60,000 nucleotides of DNA, from assembly GCA_950295325.1 (NCBI GenBank), contig OX485809.1, positions 8,558,001 through 8,618,000 of the forward strand. The letters are read 5' to 3'. Shown in pieces: positions 46,261 to 58,110 of the stretch. A model generated the notes under the pieces. The model saw nothing but the letters and a program-made list of their open reading frames with translations. It searched no databases and had not been told where the DNA came from. Both the position numbers and the translations under genes were made by a program. This DNA comes from Polytrichum commune. Taxonomy: Eukaryota; Streptophyta; Polytrichopsida; Polytrichales; Polytrichaceae. Numbering within the stretch: position 1 is the stretch's first letter; each line of letters opens with the position of its first letter.

Positions 46261-49200
46261 TGCAGAGCTTAATATGTTTCCCACCCACTCGCGCCACTTG
46301 CTTTTCAACCGTGGCTATCACTTGCGCGCCCGATCCCGCTTGCTAGCTGGAGTGTGAACTTGTCCATTGTGGCCTTACCAGGATGGTGTGTAATGTAGAC
46401 GAGGGAGCTCAGGATCGAGAGTAGAAGTGGTGGATTCTGCTTGTTTCTGTGTTGTTGTATTCGGTGTGGTGTGGTGTGGTGTTGTGCTATTTTTATTTTT
46501 ATTTTATTTATTTTTGGTTCTCTCTCCCCTCATGATGCCGTGAATCGGTGGTCAGTTGCTGCGCAGGCCTTTGAGTTGAGCCGCGTGACGCCATTCCATG
46601 TTTGTGTTTGTCCCTGTCTAAGGTTCCGTTGGAGCAGGGGTTGCTGCCGAATGGCTTATTTAAGTACCTGGCATGCAGTGGAATATCGTGGTTCTTTACC
46701 CCAGGCCGCTTTGAGCCGTATTTGCTGGACCGCTTCGTATCTCATGTGCACTTTCTGCTGGCTGTGCTCGACATCTTGGCGCAAGGCTCCCTCCTTGCGC
46801 ATGAACAACATTCATATCCCTGCCATCATCTTCTTCCCTCAAGAAGTTGTCCTCCGATTCTCTTCATGCCCTTTCTATCAGTTGACCATTTTGATGTGCG
46901 GTGGTCCCCTGCATTGTGTGAGACCTAGCTCCTCGCTTGTCTTGTGGATAATTTAACAGTTCACCAATGCATCTAGCCGGTCACTTCCCCCTTAACCTGC
47001 TATCCTGTGACGGTCGCAATCGTCATAGCATCTTGGTGACAACATTACCTGTCTCTGGCCTGCTTCTGTACATGCGTATGTTTTCACCGAGACAATTTTA
47101 ATTCTGACCGAATCTAGTAGCTCCTGGAAGGAAGAAAGACTTGTGAAGTTAGGCCCTCCCTAGTCCTAGTAATGTGGAAAACTCTGCAGATGCAGATTAC
47201 CTTACCTGGTGGCAGTAATTCGATTTATATTGGTCGCTAAGCTAATCGACTGCGGGCCTGTGGTAGTTTATAATCCGTCACTGCTTGCACGAACATTTCA
47301 TTGACAGCAATTATATTCGTGGCAGGCGTTCTAACATCTTGTTGCTGGTGTCTTCATGGTATCCCAGTTGAGTTTGAAGCTTGTCATTGTGCCCTGGTAA
47401 TTCTACATCTTTGGAGCGTATGGTAACTCTGCTTCCCGACAAATGGCTTCCGAAACTTGTATCAGAAATTTACGATTGCCTGCAGTGAGCGCTTTGGTGA
47501 TTACCTTCAGTCGAATTGGAATTGCTTCAATGTAATGTATCTGCATCTGCACCTGCACCAAAGTCTTTCTGAGGGATGATATGGGACTACTCATATATGT
47601 TACTGAACTTTCAGTATGGAAGTTTAACATTGTCGTAGAACCTGGCGTCCCTCGATTGATTGGATTCCTCAGTACACAATGGTGCAGGTTCTCATGCAGA
47701 GACATTACATTGATGCTGACCCGTACACACGGACATGGAAAATTAGCGCGTAGAATCGTCGGTGGTAATAATCGAGTAGGCCAGTCACAGTGCACTGTCA
47801 TGCCTCCCATATTCTTATCTCTCCCTTTAACTTCAATGCTGCAATGTCATATGTCTGCATCTCTACCTGCACGATGGTTTCCTGAGGAGATGCCGTTGCT
47901 TGTGCTAGAATTATCCACTCACGGACAAATCTGCGGGAGATTCCTGTTCCATTTAGGGAACGACAGGACTCAAGTTGTGGCAATTTTTGTTCATTCACAC
48001 TGTGGTGTGGTGGCGCAGGTATTTGTGCAGAATTGTCATTGTGCAGGTTCGCTTCTGCCTTTTCAAAGAGTGCAGCCCTCCGATTGGACGACATCCTTGA
48101 GTTACCATCCTCGTGTTTGTCTTCACAGATGTTACACATCGATTTCAGCCTCCGTGGATATGTCGAATTGGCCTAATTGATTATTGAAGCTTGTGGGATG
48201 CATGAGAGTTGCAGTAGGGACCCTGATTTTATCGCTGGATCTGAAGTTTCGTTCGAAGCCTGAATTTTAAGGTGCGTCATGAGTGCGCTAAACCTTTTCA
48301 ACAATATCCTTGCCTCCATACAGAATAGAACCCACTCTGCCTCTCGAATTGGAGCTTTTTCACTTCTCTCTGGAGACTTGCTCCTTCTTCCCTGGTTCTA
48401 AAAGGTCGGCTTTCATCTCGGAGTTTTTGACACCTCAACCGGTTCTGTAGCTCTCAAAGTAGTAGGTATGTTTTATGGTGGAATTGCACCAAAATCCCGC
48501 ATTATTGAAGTGTAATCATAGTAAAGTTTAGGAGTGGACTTCGACTAGATGTCCTATTTGTAGGACGTCAAGCACACTCACAGGCTGTGCCTGCACGGAG
48601 GCGGTCATCTGAGGACATATTTCGTCATCTGAAATCGTTTTGCAAATCGGAAGATCGACTTATTTTTGAGAGTACGTCCAGACAAGAAACATAGGACTTG
48701 TGGTCGGCAGGAAGCTTTTAAGAGTGTTGTGAAATAGCCTGTAATTTAAGGACATGAAGATGATAGATAGCAGTTGCAGCTCAATCTTTAGAATCCGACC
48801 GTACTTATTCAAAAAATTGAGATATGTTGTTGTGGAGCAGGTTGGAATGCGATGGGAGACGTACAGGCATTTGTCGAGCGTATCATATGTGGCTTGTTGA
48901 AGACATGGAGATTGGCATCGCATGACCATATTGCATGTGTGATTATGTCCAAGAGGCAAGAGGTAGCATCCATATATTTGTCATAGATGGCTTCATCTCT
49001 TAGTGCAGAATTAATTCATTAAGGTGCATCGAGATATGGTACCAAGTTCCATCAGGCAGTAACGGGACGTGCATTTCGCCGAAAGTAAATGCGGTAACTA
49101 TACTGGAGCATACAGTCTCACGTTACGAAATGGTCTCTGATCAATCGTTGTCTATTCGAATACACCTGGCAAGCATCCAGAAAGCTTTGATTGTAGTCTG

Positions 49201-51400
49201 TCTGGATATAACAATGTTCCGGTTCTTTAATTGTGGCAATTCTGCTGTTTTGTATAGATGTTTTCGTAAGAGAAAAGACTTCCATATTAACTTGGGAAGA
49301 GATATTAAGTTTCTGTCCATTTTGGCTGTATGAAATCAAATCCTCATCCATGGCTATTGTACAGAAGAATCATTTGATCACTGTTGTTTCACTGTACGTA
49401 TTCAGAAATGTAGAAGTTATTGTAAACATAATTTTGCTGGTAAATTTGTGCAGAAATTCAAGCACAGTGCGCATTGCGTTTGGAGCAAATCATTCCATTG
49501 TCAAACTCTGTTCTACATTGTGAGAGTGTTCTCATGTTCCCGAAGATCGCTTCTGATCAAGTTCTAGGGAGTATATTCTGGACCGCTTGTTGTTTCATCA
49601 GTCATGCCTCAACCACGCACTGAGCATGCAGTACGAGGATTAACGAAATGAACTGGTGATCCATATCTTATCTACTTCACAATAATTTTCCTAATGAAGG
49701 TGATTTGTGAGCGAGTTTGAAAGTCAAAAAGGAAACTAGAATCAGAAAATAGTTAGCATGTTGCTAAGATACCTGTCACTAATATATTATCCACCATGTA
49801 TTGTTAACATGCTAAAAGTGCGCAATACAGGAACTCTATGCAGAATGAAAATTTCCCGGATGGACATATTAACCAGCTTGTACTTGATAGGTCGGTATGT
49901 CCTCTTGTGAGCCTTCCGTTGACGCCTTCAATCATGCTTCCTGACCTTAATTCTACGAATACATCCCTTCCATAGGAACTGCTGTCTGTATTCAGGAAGA
50001 GCAACTAGAGAAAAACTTCGAAGATCAGTACAAATTTGAAACAGGTGGGGGCTCTTCTACCTCGATACAGAACTACACATTTATGCTTGAGCGTGCATAC
50101 AAGCGAGGAAATACCTCTCTTCATCTCAACCTCGTAATCGCTTCCGAATTCTTGAAAGTTGATTGTGGCTCCGTCAATGTTCTCTGATCAGGCAATCCGC
50201 TACACCACTTTCCCGAGCTGAACCAGCTTATACAGACGAAGCATCCCGATTGTAAGAGTATATTTCTCTCTATGCCTTCCTCCATCTGTATCTGTATCAC
50301 ATACTGTACCTTTCTCGAGCTTGGTCTTGATATGCAAGTTGTAAACAGGAGTTATGGACTGGTTGTGACTCGTGAGCATTCAAATTATATCCGGCATTTT
50401 GTGGAGAGATCAGGACAAGATCGATGCACAGTTCAAATTTGCCTTCCAGGATATGAGACTGCTACACTTGAGGGGAGAACAATCAATGGTTTGTTCCTAC
50501 ATATTCTGATGTGCAAGGACCCTACATTTTTCATTTGTCCGCCAGGCAAGTTTTCCCTTTATGACTTTAGGGGCGTTTGTTTGTCGCAAGCGTATGCCCC
50601 ATACCTTCAGATATTTAGCAATCATTGTTGGCTGTGGCAAACAAGGACCTCCTTTACTAAATTCCAGTTCATGGTGCAGAAATGCAGCTTCGGCGAGCAG
50701 CCCAACCCCGACCCGGCCCCTTTCTCTCCCACTAGAAGAACGGTGAGAACATGGGTTAAGGAATATTTCACAAATCTGCAAAAAGTTCTTGTGGAAAGGG
50801 CAGTGTAGGCTGTACACAAAAACTCTGTGAACCATTGATGACAATTATTCGTCTTGGCTAACGGTGGTGTGACTCTTGTGAAGTTATGACCATGTTAGAC
50901 TATGGCCAGGCTTCCCTAATTCTTTGTGTGCAGTTGAGTTCGGATGTCATGTGATAGAAACATTCTTTTGCGTGTCAGAGACCTGTGAAAAGTGAGCTGC
51001 TGCATGAAAGGCTGTTTGACCAGGTGACGTACTCACACTTTACTTGAACCCTGATGTCATCCACCCAGCCGAATGGTTATAAGCTATGATATATATATAC
51101 TGATAGCTTATTAGGTGGCTGAAATTAATTATTCTGTTGGCAGTTTGTAAGAGCCTGACGAGGTATCACGAAGTAGAAAACTGGGAGGATCCTCTCTTTA
51201 CAGGTTTTTTGAAACATGTGATGCCAGTCACCTCTTGCCAGTGTAAGTACTGTGGTAATGAACTTGCAGAGGTACTGTGGGTCAAATTGTCCTTGTCACC
51301 CATTTTTCTGGTGTCAGTTGTTGCTGGCTTACACTAGGAGCAAATTGTCCAATGTGACAAGTTGTTGTCCTTCGTCACTGACATTGTCCATTGTGACTTG
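46261..51400. other. GC-richer stretch, probable transcription unit, product unknown
   Basis: Base composition and word use differ from both sides. Frames on + (46441-46956, 47581-48180, 50272-50808) and on - (48139-47798, 49351-49118, 50004-49804) overlap and none matches a family I know. Hints of exons on - include a charged 113-codon frame at 48139-47798, a related VQV.MQ segment near 47570-47535, and a 77-codon frame MDEDLISYSQNGQKLNISSQ at 49351-49118. Hints on + are the CT tract and donor at 45.9-46.1 kb. It may be a gene with small exons, a long non-coding RNA or a decayed gene. Confidence 0.3.
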
Positions 51401-52920
51401 GTTGCACTCAATTATGGTTGCAACACCCAGACTGTCATAAGTAACAACCAAGTGGCATTAAAAATGTTATTTTCGTAGTCAGGTTCAATTGAAGGTGAAA
51501 ATGTAGGGCTTCACAGTCCCCACTTCTTTTTCTAGTTTTCAAGAAAGCTGAAATGGTAACAACCATTGGAGTGATGAAGCCACGTACAGATGAGATTACA
51601 TTTATTAATCTAAATATGAACATGTCTATCCAAAAATTGTTGATTTCGTCTAAATTTTATGATGTTTTGGGATGTTTCAAGTGATATTATGCATTTTTTT
51701 TAAATAATTAAAATTTAAACTTCACATCTGGCTCTTTTTGTTGCTAAAAAATATAGTTTTGGTTGGGAATCCTATTCAGCTCAACATTTTTATAATCTAC
51801 CAGGAGCCCATAATAAGCACTACACTTATTATCCCAACTAGTGTGTGTGGTTTTAATTCTTGAAACACTCACTATTTTGCCAAGTCTCAAAATGAGTGGG
51901 CTGATTTTTTATTAAGTGGTACTAAATTCATGAACACATGCTCATTTACCATACATTTGAAGAAATTAGTGTGTGCTTTGAAGTGTTTGTAGAGTGATAA
52001 AGAAATCTATATGCAAATACATGCTTGTCAACATAACATTCCTCAACCTTGGGGTTAACTGCTGATTATATATGTGGCATTTGACATGGGCCTCCACTAT
52101 CCTACCTTTATGGGAAGAAACTTAGATTATAGGAAGAAACTGACCCCGGTATGAATGCCTACTACATGAGGAAAACCAAATTGTTTTGGTCCAATTTGTA
52201 GATTATCCACTTTCATCCAATTATACAAAATGATAAAGTAGAAAAAATCAAACCTAGAACTATAAAAGATTTCAAAATATAGATAGTTATAATATATTAT
52301 AGCAGTATTTAGGTGTTGTGTGGTGGCACTCAAGGTTTTAACTCTATTTTAATTCCCACCATACTAAATATGTGACTACACAAAATATGTTGCTCAACAT
52401 TTACAAAGAGCTTGTGACAATAATAACTTGTGAATTGCACTATTTGCAAGTATTATGCATGTTGTCATTATTTAGGCCCACATGTGAAGCTCATCCGAGC
52501 TCAAAGTCAAATATTTGAGTAAAAATATTTTGCATCACTCACACATTCAATTGAAGGTATGTGGTCGGAGGTAATGAGTTTATTGCGTGGTTTATCTTTT
52601 AATAAGAAGGGAAGTGAAAACCATCTTGTATTTTTTTACGGTGGCGTCGATGAGTTGAGGTGAACATATTTTTACTGTATTTGTTAGGATTTCTTTAGAT
52701 TCTTTTTGGAAAATTAGAATATTCTAGCAATGGAAACTGTGTAAAATATGATGTCTACATTCGATATAGGTTAGGTGTCTGTCATTCACTTGTTGAGTTT
52801 GTACTTTACATAATACATATTAGACTGTGTGCTAGCTTGACATCTTTTCAAGAGGTCTATGTTGAGTAGTTCTAATTTCTTTTGAGTAGGATCAATATGC
52901 AGCACAATAAATGAGGCGGG
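51401..52920. other. AT-rich intergenic DNA, no supported gene
   Basis: The composition returns to AT-rich background near 51.6 kb. Frames are short. No repeats stand out. Confidence 0.45.
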
Positions 52921-52954
52921 GTTTTATGTAAGAGGTTGAAATTGAAAAATATCG

Positions 52955-53100
52955 TGGAAAGGAGAATGTAGGATGAAATTGGATGATGGACAACTACCCC
53001 TATCTCTAGAGATATTAGAGTATGCCACTTTTGCTCTTACAATGTAGTTGAAAATGAGGCACATTTAGTGATGGAATGTCCCCTACATAACCCCAGAGAG
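52955..53100 (+). pseudogene. LINE C-terminal zinc-knuckle fragment
   Basis: On + the frame gives WTTTPISRDIRVCHFCSYNV and VENEAHLVMECPLHNPRE. This is the C-x2-C-x(n)-H-x4-C end of non-LTR retrotransposon ORF2 proteins, in the form ..R.C..C...VE.E.H....CP.... Cysteines are at 53023-53025, 53032-53034 and 53077-53079, and the histidine at 53062-53064. TGA at 52985-52987 and TAG at 52970-52972 interrupt the upstream part. It is a different lineage from the LINE at 35 kb, which has the RHN-type end. Confidence 0.6.
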
Positions 53101-54700
53101 GTAACTTTCAATCATTGTTTGAGAATATAGTTCCAATGAGCCTCAAGCCTTTCTTTCAATTAGATCACCAAGTTGGCAGTAGCCTCTATCTCATGGAGGC
53201 TACCGCACTCTACCACTGTGGACAATTAGCTGGGTTGAAATCATCTTGATGTATTTTCAGTTCCATTAGCCTTTTCGGCTCCCTGGCCTTTAAAATCAAT
53301 TTCAAATGATAAAGGTCCAACCCACTTTATATACTTCCTCCTTTCCCTTTTCACTATGTTGGTGGATGACATCTTGACGATGTAAGTCTCATTTTAAGTG
53401 AATATTAATGAGGCATGTACCTACTATTCATAGGTATGTTCCTAATTGTACATAGTTTCACAGGGGATCAATCTCCCATGCATCTAGAATGTTATGTATG
53501 ACCTTGCTGTGTCTTCTTATGCTTCCTCGCAAGCCTGGCTTGATGCAGTGATTGAGGAGATTTTTGGGCATAATCAATTGAGATCCTAGTGTTTGCAAGT
53601 CCAACCGGTTACATGTTGACATCCTTCGATTTTCCTTTATTAAATTGGGGCATATTCTATGGATTCCTCTAAAATGATCGGCAATTTTCCTACAGTCTTC
53701 AACTTCAACCGGTTATTTCTCAAACTCAACCGGTTCTTCCCGATCAAAGGCTTGATGTTGTGTATTTTTACTTCAGTAGAAAATTTGTCCTTTGAATAAA
53801 GAAACTGAAAATTAAATTATCGGAGTGCGCTCATGTTGTTTATTTGAAATTTTTTCACTAATCATGCCATTTCATCGACCTTCCACAAATCATCTCACAA
53901 AGATATCCAACATGAAACCATGAAACCTATATGACTAGCTAAAGGGTGTGTATTGGCAGGTGTACCTATTTCATTCCGGGTGGTAACCTAATGCGCATTT
54001 AAATTCAAGGGCGCAATCACACAAAGCATAAGTTGGGATGTTTTACATAAAAACAAAAAATCAAATGGAGGCATAGCATAATCAATGTGCACACATTGCG
54101 AGTCCACTCCTTGGCAAGTTGTGAGCAGAGGTCACATGGTTGTCCTATTCAAATTTTGATGATGTTTATATAAAATATTATAAGAAATTGTGACATGTCA
54201 CTTGTGATCAAGCTATATTCTCATGATAATGAGTTCTAGGCAAGGCCAAAATAGATTATTCAAGAAGCACTTTATTTCAAATAAAAGGTTTGCCATGACA
54301 TGGATGGGTAGCACAAACAAATCCCCCATGATAATCATGAATGTGTATTGGACTATTTTGGCTTGAATTGTTTTTGAAAAGATTGAGATGATTTTGAATC
54401 GCATGATTCCAAACCCACTTTGAAAGGCTTATCTGATGACATAAGTGGTGCATAGATCGGATTACTCTATATACCCATAGTCACTCAAGTGTTGAGAATA
54501 TGCGCGATTACCCTAATGATGTGCAAATACTAAACCATGCAATCAATTGAAGATCACTAGCACCATAAAATCTAGACAAACATTGCATGATATATAGAAA
54601 GATAAAGGAATTGCAATGGTTTACCACTGTTTTGTGTTGTCCATTCACCCACCATTTGTCCATAACCGCGTGGTTATGAGGGTACAAGGGGGGCTTATTG
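53101..54700. other. No supported gene
   Basis: Two phrases with caaccggtt at 53604, 53709 and 53730 are close together. Otherwise plain AT-rich sequence, possibly the 3' untranslated part of the LINE followed by background. Confidence 0.4.
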
Positions 54701-54727
54701 CCTACTTTTCAATAGGTGGACCAAGTG

Positions 54728-55054
54728 CTAAAGCTCATATATCTTTCTATCTACTAGTCTAGAGGGTTTTGGTTTTGTTTCTTTTTCTAATTTTCTTTTA
54801 TTCATGATTATATGGATGAGGTATCGTGTGGAAATTTGTGAAAATGTTTCCATTACTTTGTATATTTTGGTTGTGGGGATTTTTGAGGTATGTGAGGATT
54901 TGGTGCTTGTTTTGTGTATTGTGTCTTGAATGGTTGTTGTGATGATGATATGGGGATGGACCATCCATCCTTGTTGGGTTAGGAGGAGGAGGCATGGCAT
55001 ATTCGTCTTTATAGTAAATGTTGCTTCACAAAATTTGTCATTACAATATGTCAA
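54728..55054 (-). other. A/C-rich open frame of LINE-like composition
   Basis: On - the frames are rich in H, T, P, N and I (PPPPNPTRMDGPSPYHHHNN), the same composition as the LINE at 35 kb. It might be a fragment of a similar element, but no motif is present and strand skew alone could explain it. Confidence 0.2.
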
Positions 55055-56430
55055 CTCATAGAGTTGTACTTTTATAATTGGTTAGGATTAAATGATGGTT
55101 TGTCTGTCAATATTGTGCCTATCTGCATAGTATGTCGAGTCTAAGCAAGACTAGGCATTTGCATCTTGGGAGGTAGTATGTCCATGGTAGTGACCATGAT
55201 GGGATACTATTTTTAAGAGTGTGCTTGTGAAATTGATGTGGAATCCGTTTTTTTGAATTTCTAGTTGAATTAGAAAAAAAATGTGAAAAGAGATAAAATT
55301 GAGTTAGGCATTCAATTAACATGTGACATTCTAGGCCATAAGCTAGGAGTTATAGAAAGAGAGATTTTAAAAGACCATAGTTTGATAGAAGTGGACATGA
55401 TCCTTCATTCCTACATTGGTGTGGGAGAAGGTATATAAGAGGAAGAGACTAAGAGGAATGGGGGAGCCCAAAACTTTTTTCTTTGATAGCAAAATTCTCT
55501 TGAATCTTTTGTCTTTGAAGATGAATTGAATTAAATTAACAAATACAACTTGTGTCTTGATGCATTTATGTGGGATACATAATTGCAAGGCAATTGTCAA
55601 GAGCTCATAGTAACTTAAGTAAATCCATGGTGTTTCTACTGGATTGCAAGTCGTGTATCTCAATCAATTGTGATTGAATATCTCAAGTATGCAAGGAGTG
55701 ATTCCTTTGTCATAAGTACTAATCCACATAGTCAATAGTCAAATGTTGAAAGTTTGCTTGATTGAGTTATCACTATATGACCACACTATTGTTTGTGGTG
55801 AAAGAAATCAAGAGTTTTCTGATTCTAAGAAGGAAGTCAGAGTATTAGTGTTGGACTTGTAATTTAGTGTGTCTAATGGGAGTAATTTACATGAGTGGAT
55901 CATAGCAAACTTGGGGAGGCCGCAAGAATCAAATGAAGCCACAGACAATAGTCCATATTGCTCACAGAGGAAATGAGATTATTATAAATTTATTGCATAA
56001 GATTAATTTCGAGTATGTGACTTAAGTAAATTACCATCTGAGTATGTGCTATGGTCTAAATTGAGAGGAAATTGAAGAGACTTAGATTAGGTAGAATAAA
56101 ATCAGAGTGATTGTGTTGACCTTGGAGGAGTCTACATTAACAAGGAGTGTTTCCTTGTTTGTGAAGCATTCATATCTTCATTATGTGAGGAAGAGTTTGA
56201 AATTGATTAAAGCCTATAGCCCTTGATTATGAAGAAATGCAACTAATGAGGTTTTTGCAACTAATTGTGAATAAAAAACTTGATGATTAAGTGACTTCTG
56301 AAGTGGATCAGTGCGCATGTGTGAATCTTGTGATTTGAATAAAGAAAAAAAACTTCAAAATCCCACATTGGGATTGAAGAGATTGTTGGCATTGAAATTG
56401 ACATACCCACTTTTAATCTGAAATATGTTC
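55055..56430. other. AT-rich DNA with an LTR-like promoter segment
   Basis: See the TATA box at 55432. Near 56340, ttgaataaag is followed by cccacattgggattgaagag, typical of retroelement-derived leaders. No coding sequence. Confidence 0.35.
55432..55439 (+). promoter_or_regulatory. TATA box, LTR-like context
   Basis: TATATAAG follows ggtgtgggagaagg and is followed by gaggaagagactaagag and, about 90 bp on, aattaacaaatacaacttg. This layout is common in plant LTRs. No second LTR was found. Confidence 0.3.
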
Positions 56431-57440
56431 GGCTATGTTGTACTTGTGTTATATATTATGGGGAGTATTGCTAGGAGTAGTTGAGGTAAAAAATGTGTGT
56501 TGGATTTGTTGGTGATGTATAGTATAGGATGTACGTAGGGGTTCCTTTTGGTTGTAATATATATGGGTAGTGCCACCATGGGGAGGGGGGGGGGGGATTG
56601 TGAGATTCCTAGTTGTAACATGGGTTTGATGTGGTCTTGTGATTGTTAAGGTGGAATATTTTAGCATTATATTTTAAGAACATAAATATGCATAGCAAAC
56701 CAACTTGTCAAAAACTGACTAGTTGGTCATAAATTGTCAAAAGGGCAGAAAATGCCCCTTTACTAGTTGACATAAATTTGTCCCAAATGGAATTAGTTGC
56801 TAGAACATCCACTAGTGGGGTTTTTATTGTTTTACTACTTAACAATCTATTCAATAGTAGTATTTATTTGGTGTTAGTAACTTAGTTGGTCAGAAAATGA
56901 CTTGTAGGTCCAAAGTTCTTAACATGACATTGTGAGTCTTTTATTAGTTGACCGTTTTTTATGACCTTAGTGTGCTAGCTGGTTGTGAACTGGATCATAA
57001 TAGCTCCTTGCAATGTTTTGACATGGTGGCAACCTACCAAGTTGACCCACCTAGTAGGTAGTTGTTTTAAAGTATATAAGGATTGTCCTAGAGAATTTTG
57101 GCTCTCTTCAAATCTGCGAAGATAGCTTAGACACTTAGAGAGGGTGTGTATGCTTGTGAGTTCTAGATCTGGACGGGTAGCATCCTGGATATGTGTGGCA
57201 ATCCGGACGGACCACAAGCAGTGAAGTGCTTAAAGAAAGATTTAAAGAGTTGACTCAATGTTGGTATTATCCTATTACTGCTCTTCTTGTAAGCTAACAT
57301 AGTCCTTAGTGTTGACAAGACAAAGGTGTTGAATGTGTTCCTAAAAATTTGAATCGGATAGCTCGTGATGTATTACCTAGGAATGCATTAAGAAGTAGAG
57401 AGGGTGGGTATGTGTGGATGTGATGCTCATGGGAGGACAT
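56431..57440. other. No supported gene; 12-G run
   Basis: G12 lies at 56585-56596. Phrases such as tagttggtcataaattgtca, agttggtcagaaaatgac and agttgaccgt (56720-56960) resemble parts of the tandem unit that starts at 57448 and may be its diverged outer copies. Confidence 0.4.
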
Positions 57441-57447
57441 TCATAAA

Positions 57448-58110
57448 AAGTGGTCATAATGACCTGAAAATTGTACCATAGGTTGGTGGAAGGTTAGAGA
57501 GGGCGGATCCGGACTCGGTTTACAAAAACCACCTCTAGAAGTTGGCCGATCTAACCGAAATCATTAGCTGGTTGAAAATATGAAAGTGGTCAAAATGACC
57601 CAAAAATTGTACCATAGGTTGGTGGAAGGTTAGAGAGGGCGGATCCGGACTCAGTTTACAAAAACCACCTCCAGAAGTTGGCCAATCTAACCAAAAACAT
57701 TAGCTAGTTGAAAATATGAAAGTGGTCAGAATGACCCAAAAATTGTACCATAGGTTGGTAGAAGGTCAGAGAGGGCAGATTTGGACTTGGTTTGTGGAAA
57801 CCACCTCCGGAAGTGGGCTGATCTAACTGAAAATGCTAGCTGGTAGGTAATACAAAGTGGTTAGAATGACCCAAAACTCTACCATAGGTTGGGAGAAGGT
57901 TAGAGAGGGTAGATCTAGACTTGGTTTGCAAAAATCACCTCCAAAAGTTGGTCAATCTGACCAAAAATGTAAGCTGGTCAGAAATACATAAGTGGTTAGA
58001 ACAACCTAAAAACTCTACCATGGGTTGGTAGAAGGTTGCCATATCTAAGCTTAGTTTATGGAAATGGCGTTGGCCGACAAGGCCAAAAACATGAGTTGGG
58101 AGGTAGTGTT
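57448..58110. repeat. Five-unit tandem repeat, 135-136 bp
   Basis: Units begin with aagtggt at 57448, 57584, 57720, 57855 and 57990, with periods of 136, 136, 135 and 135. Each runs through accataggttgg.agaaggtta, gagaggg.ggat..ggact.ggttt, accacctc..gaagttgg and agctggt..aaatat. Units 1 and 2 are nearly identical, 3 to 5 diverge progressively and the last is partial. No coding function. Confidence 0.85.

Noticed and set aside
46571-46592. TTGAGCCGCGT resembling the start of plant miR171
   Set aside because: Only about 11 bases match, the rest diverges, and no pairing star arm was found nearby. A second TTGAGCCG at 46710 is also isolated.
46441-46956. 171-codon + frame
   Set aside because: Cysteine- and serine-rich chance-like translation. 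An overlapping frame of 108 codons is equally open, so length is not evidence here.
47581-48180. 199-codon + frame, the longest in the window
   Set aside because: Frames on the opposite strand over the same DNA look at least as coding-like, and no domain is visible. I left the strand open.
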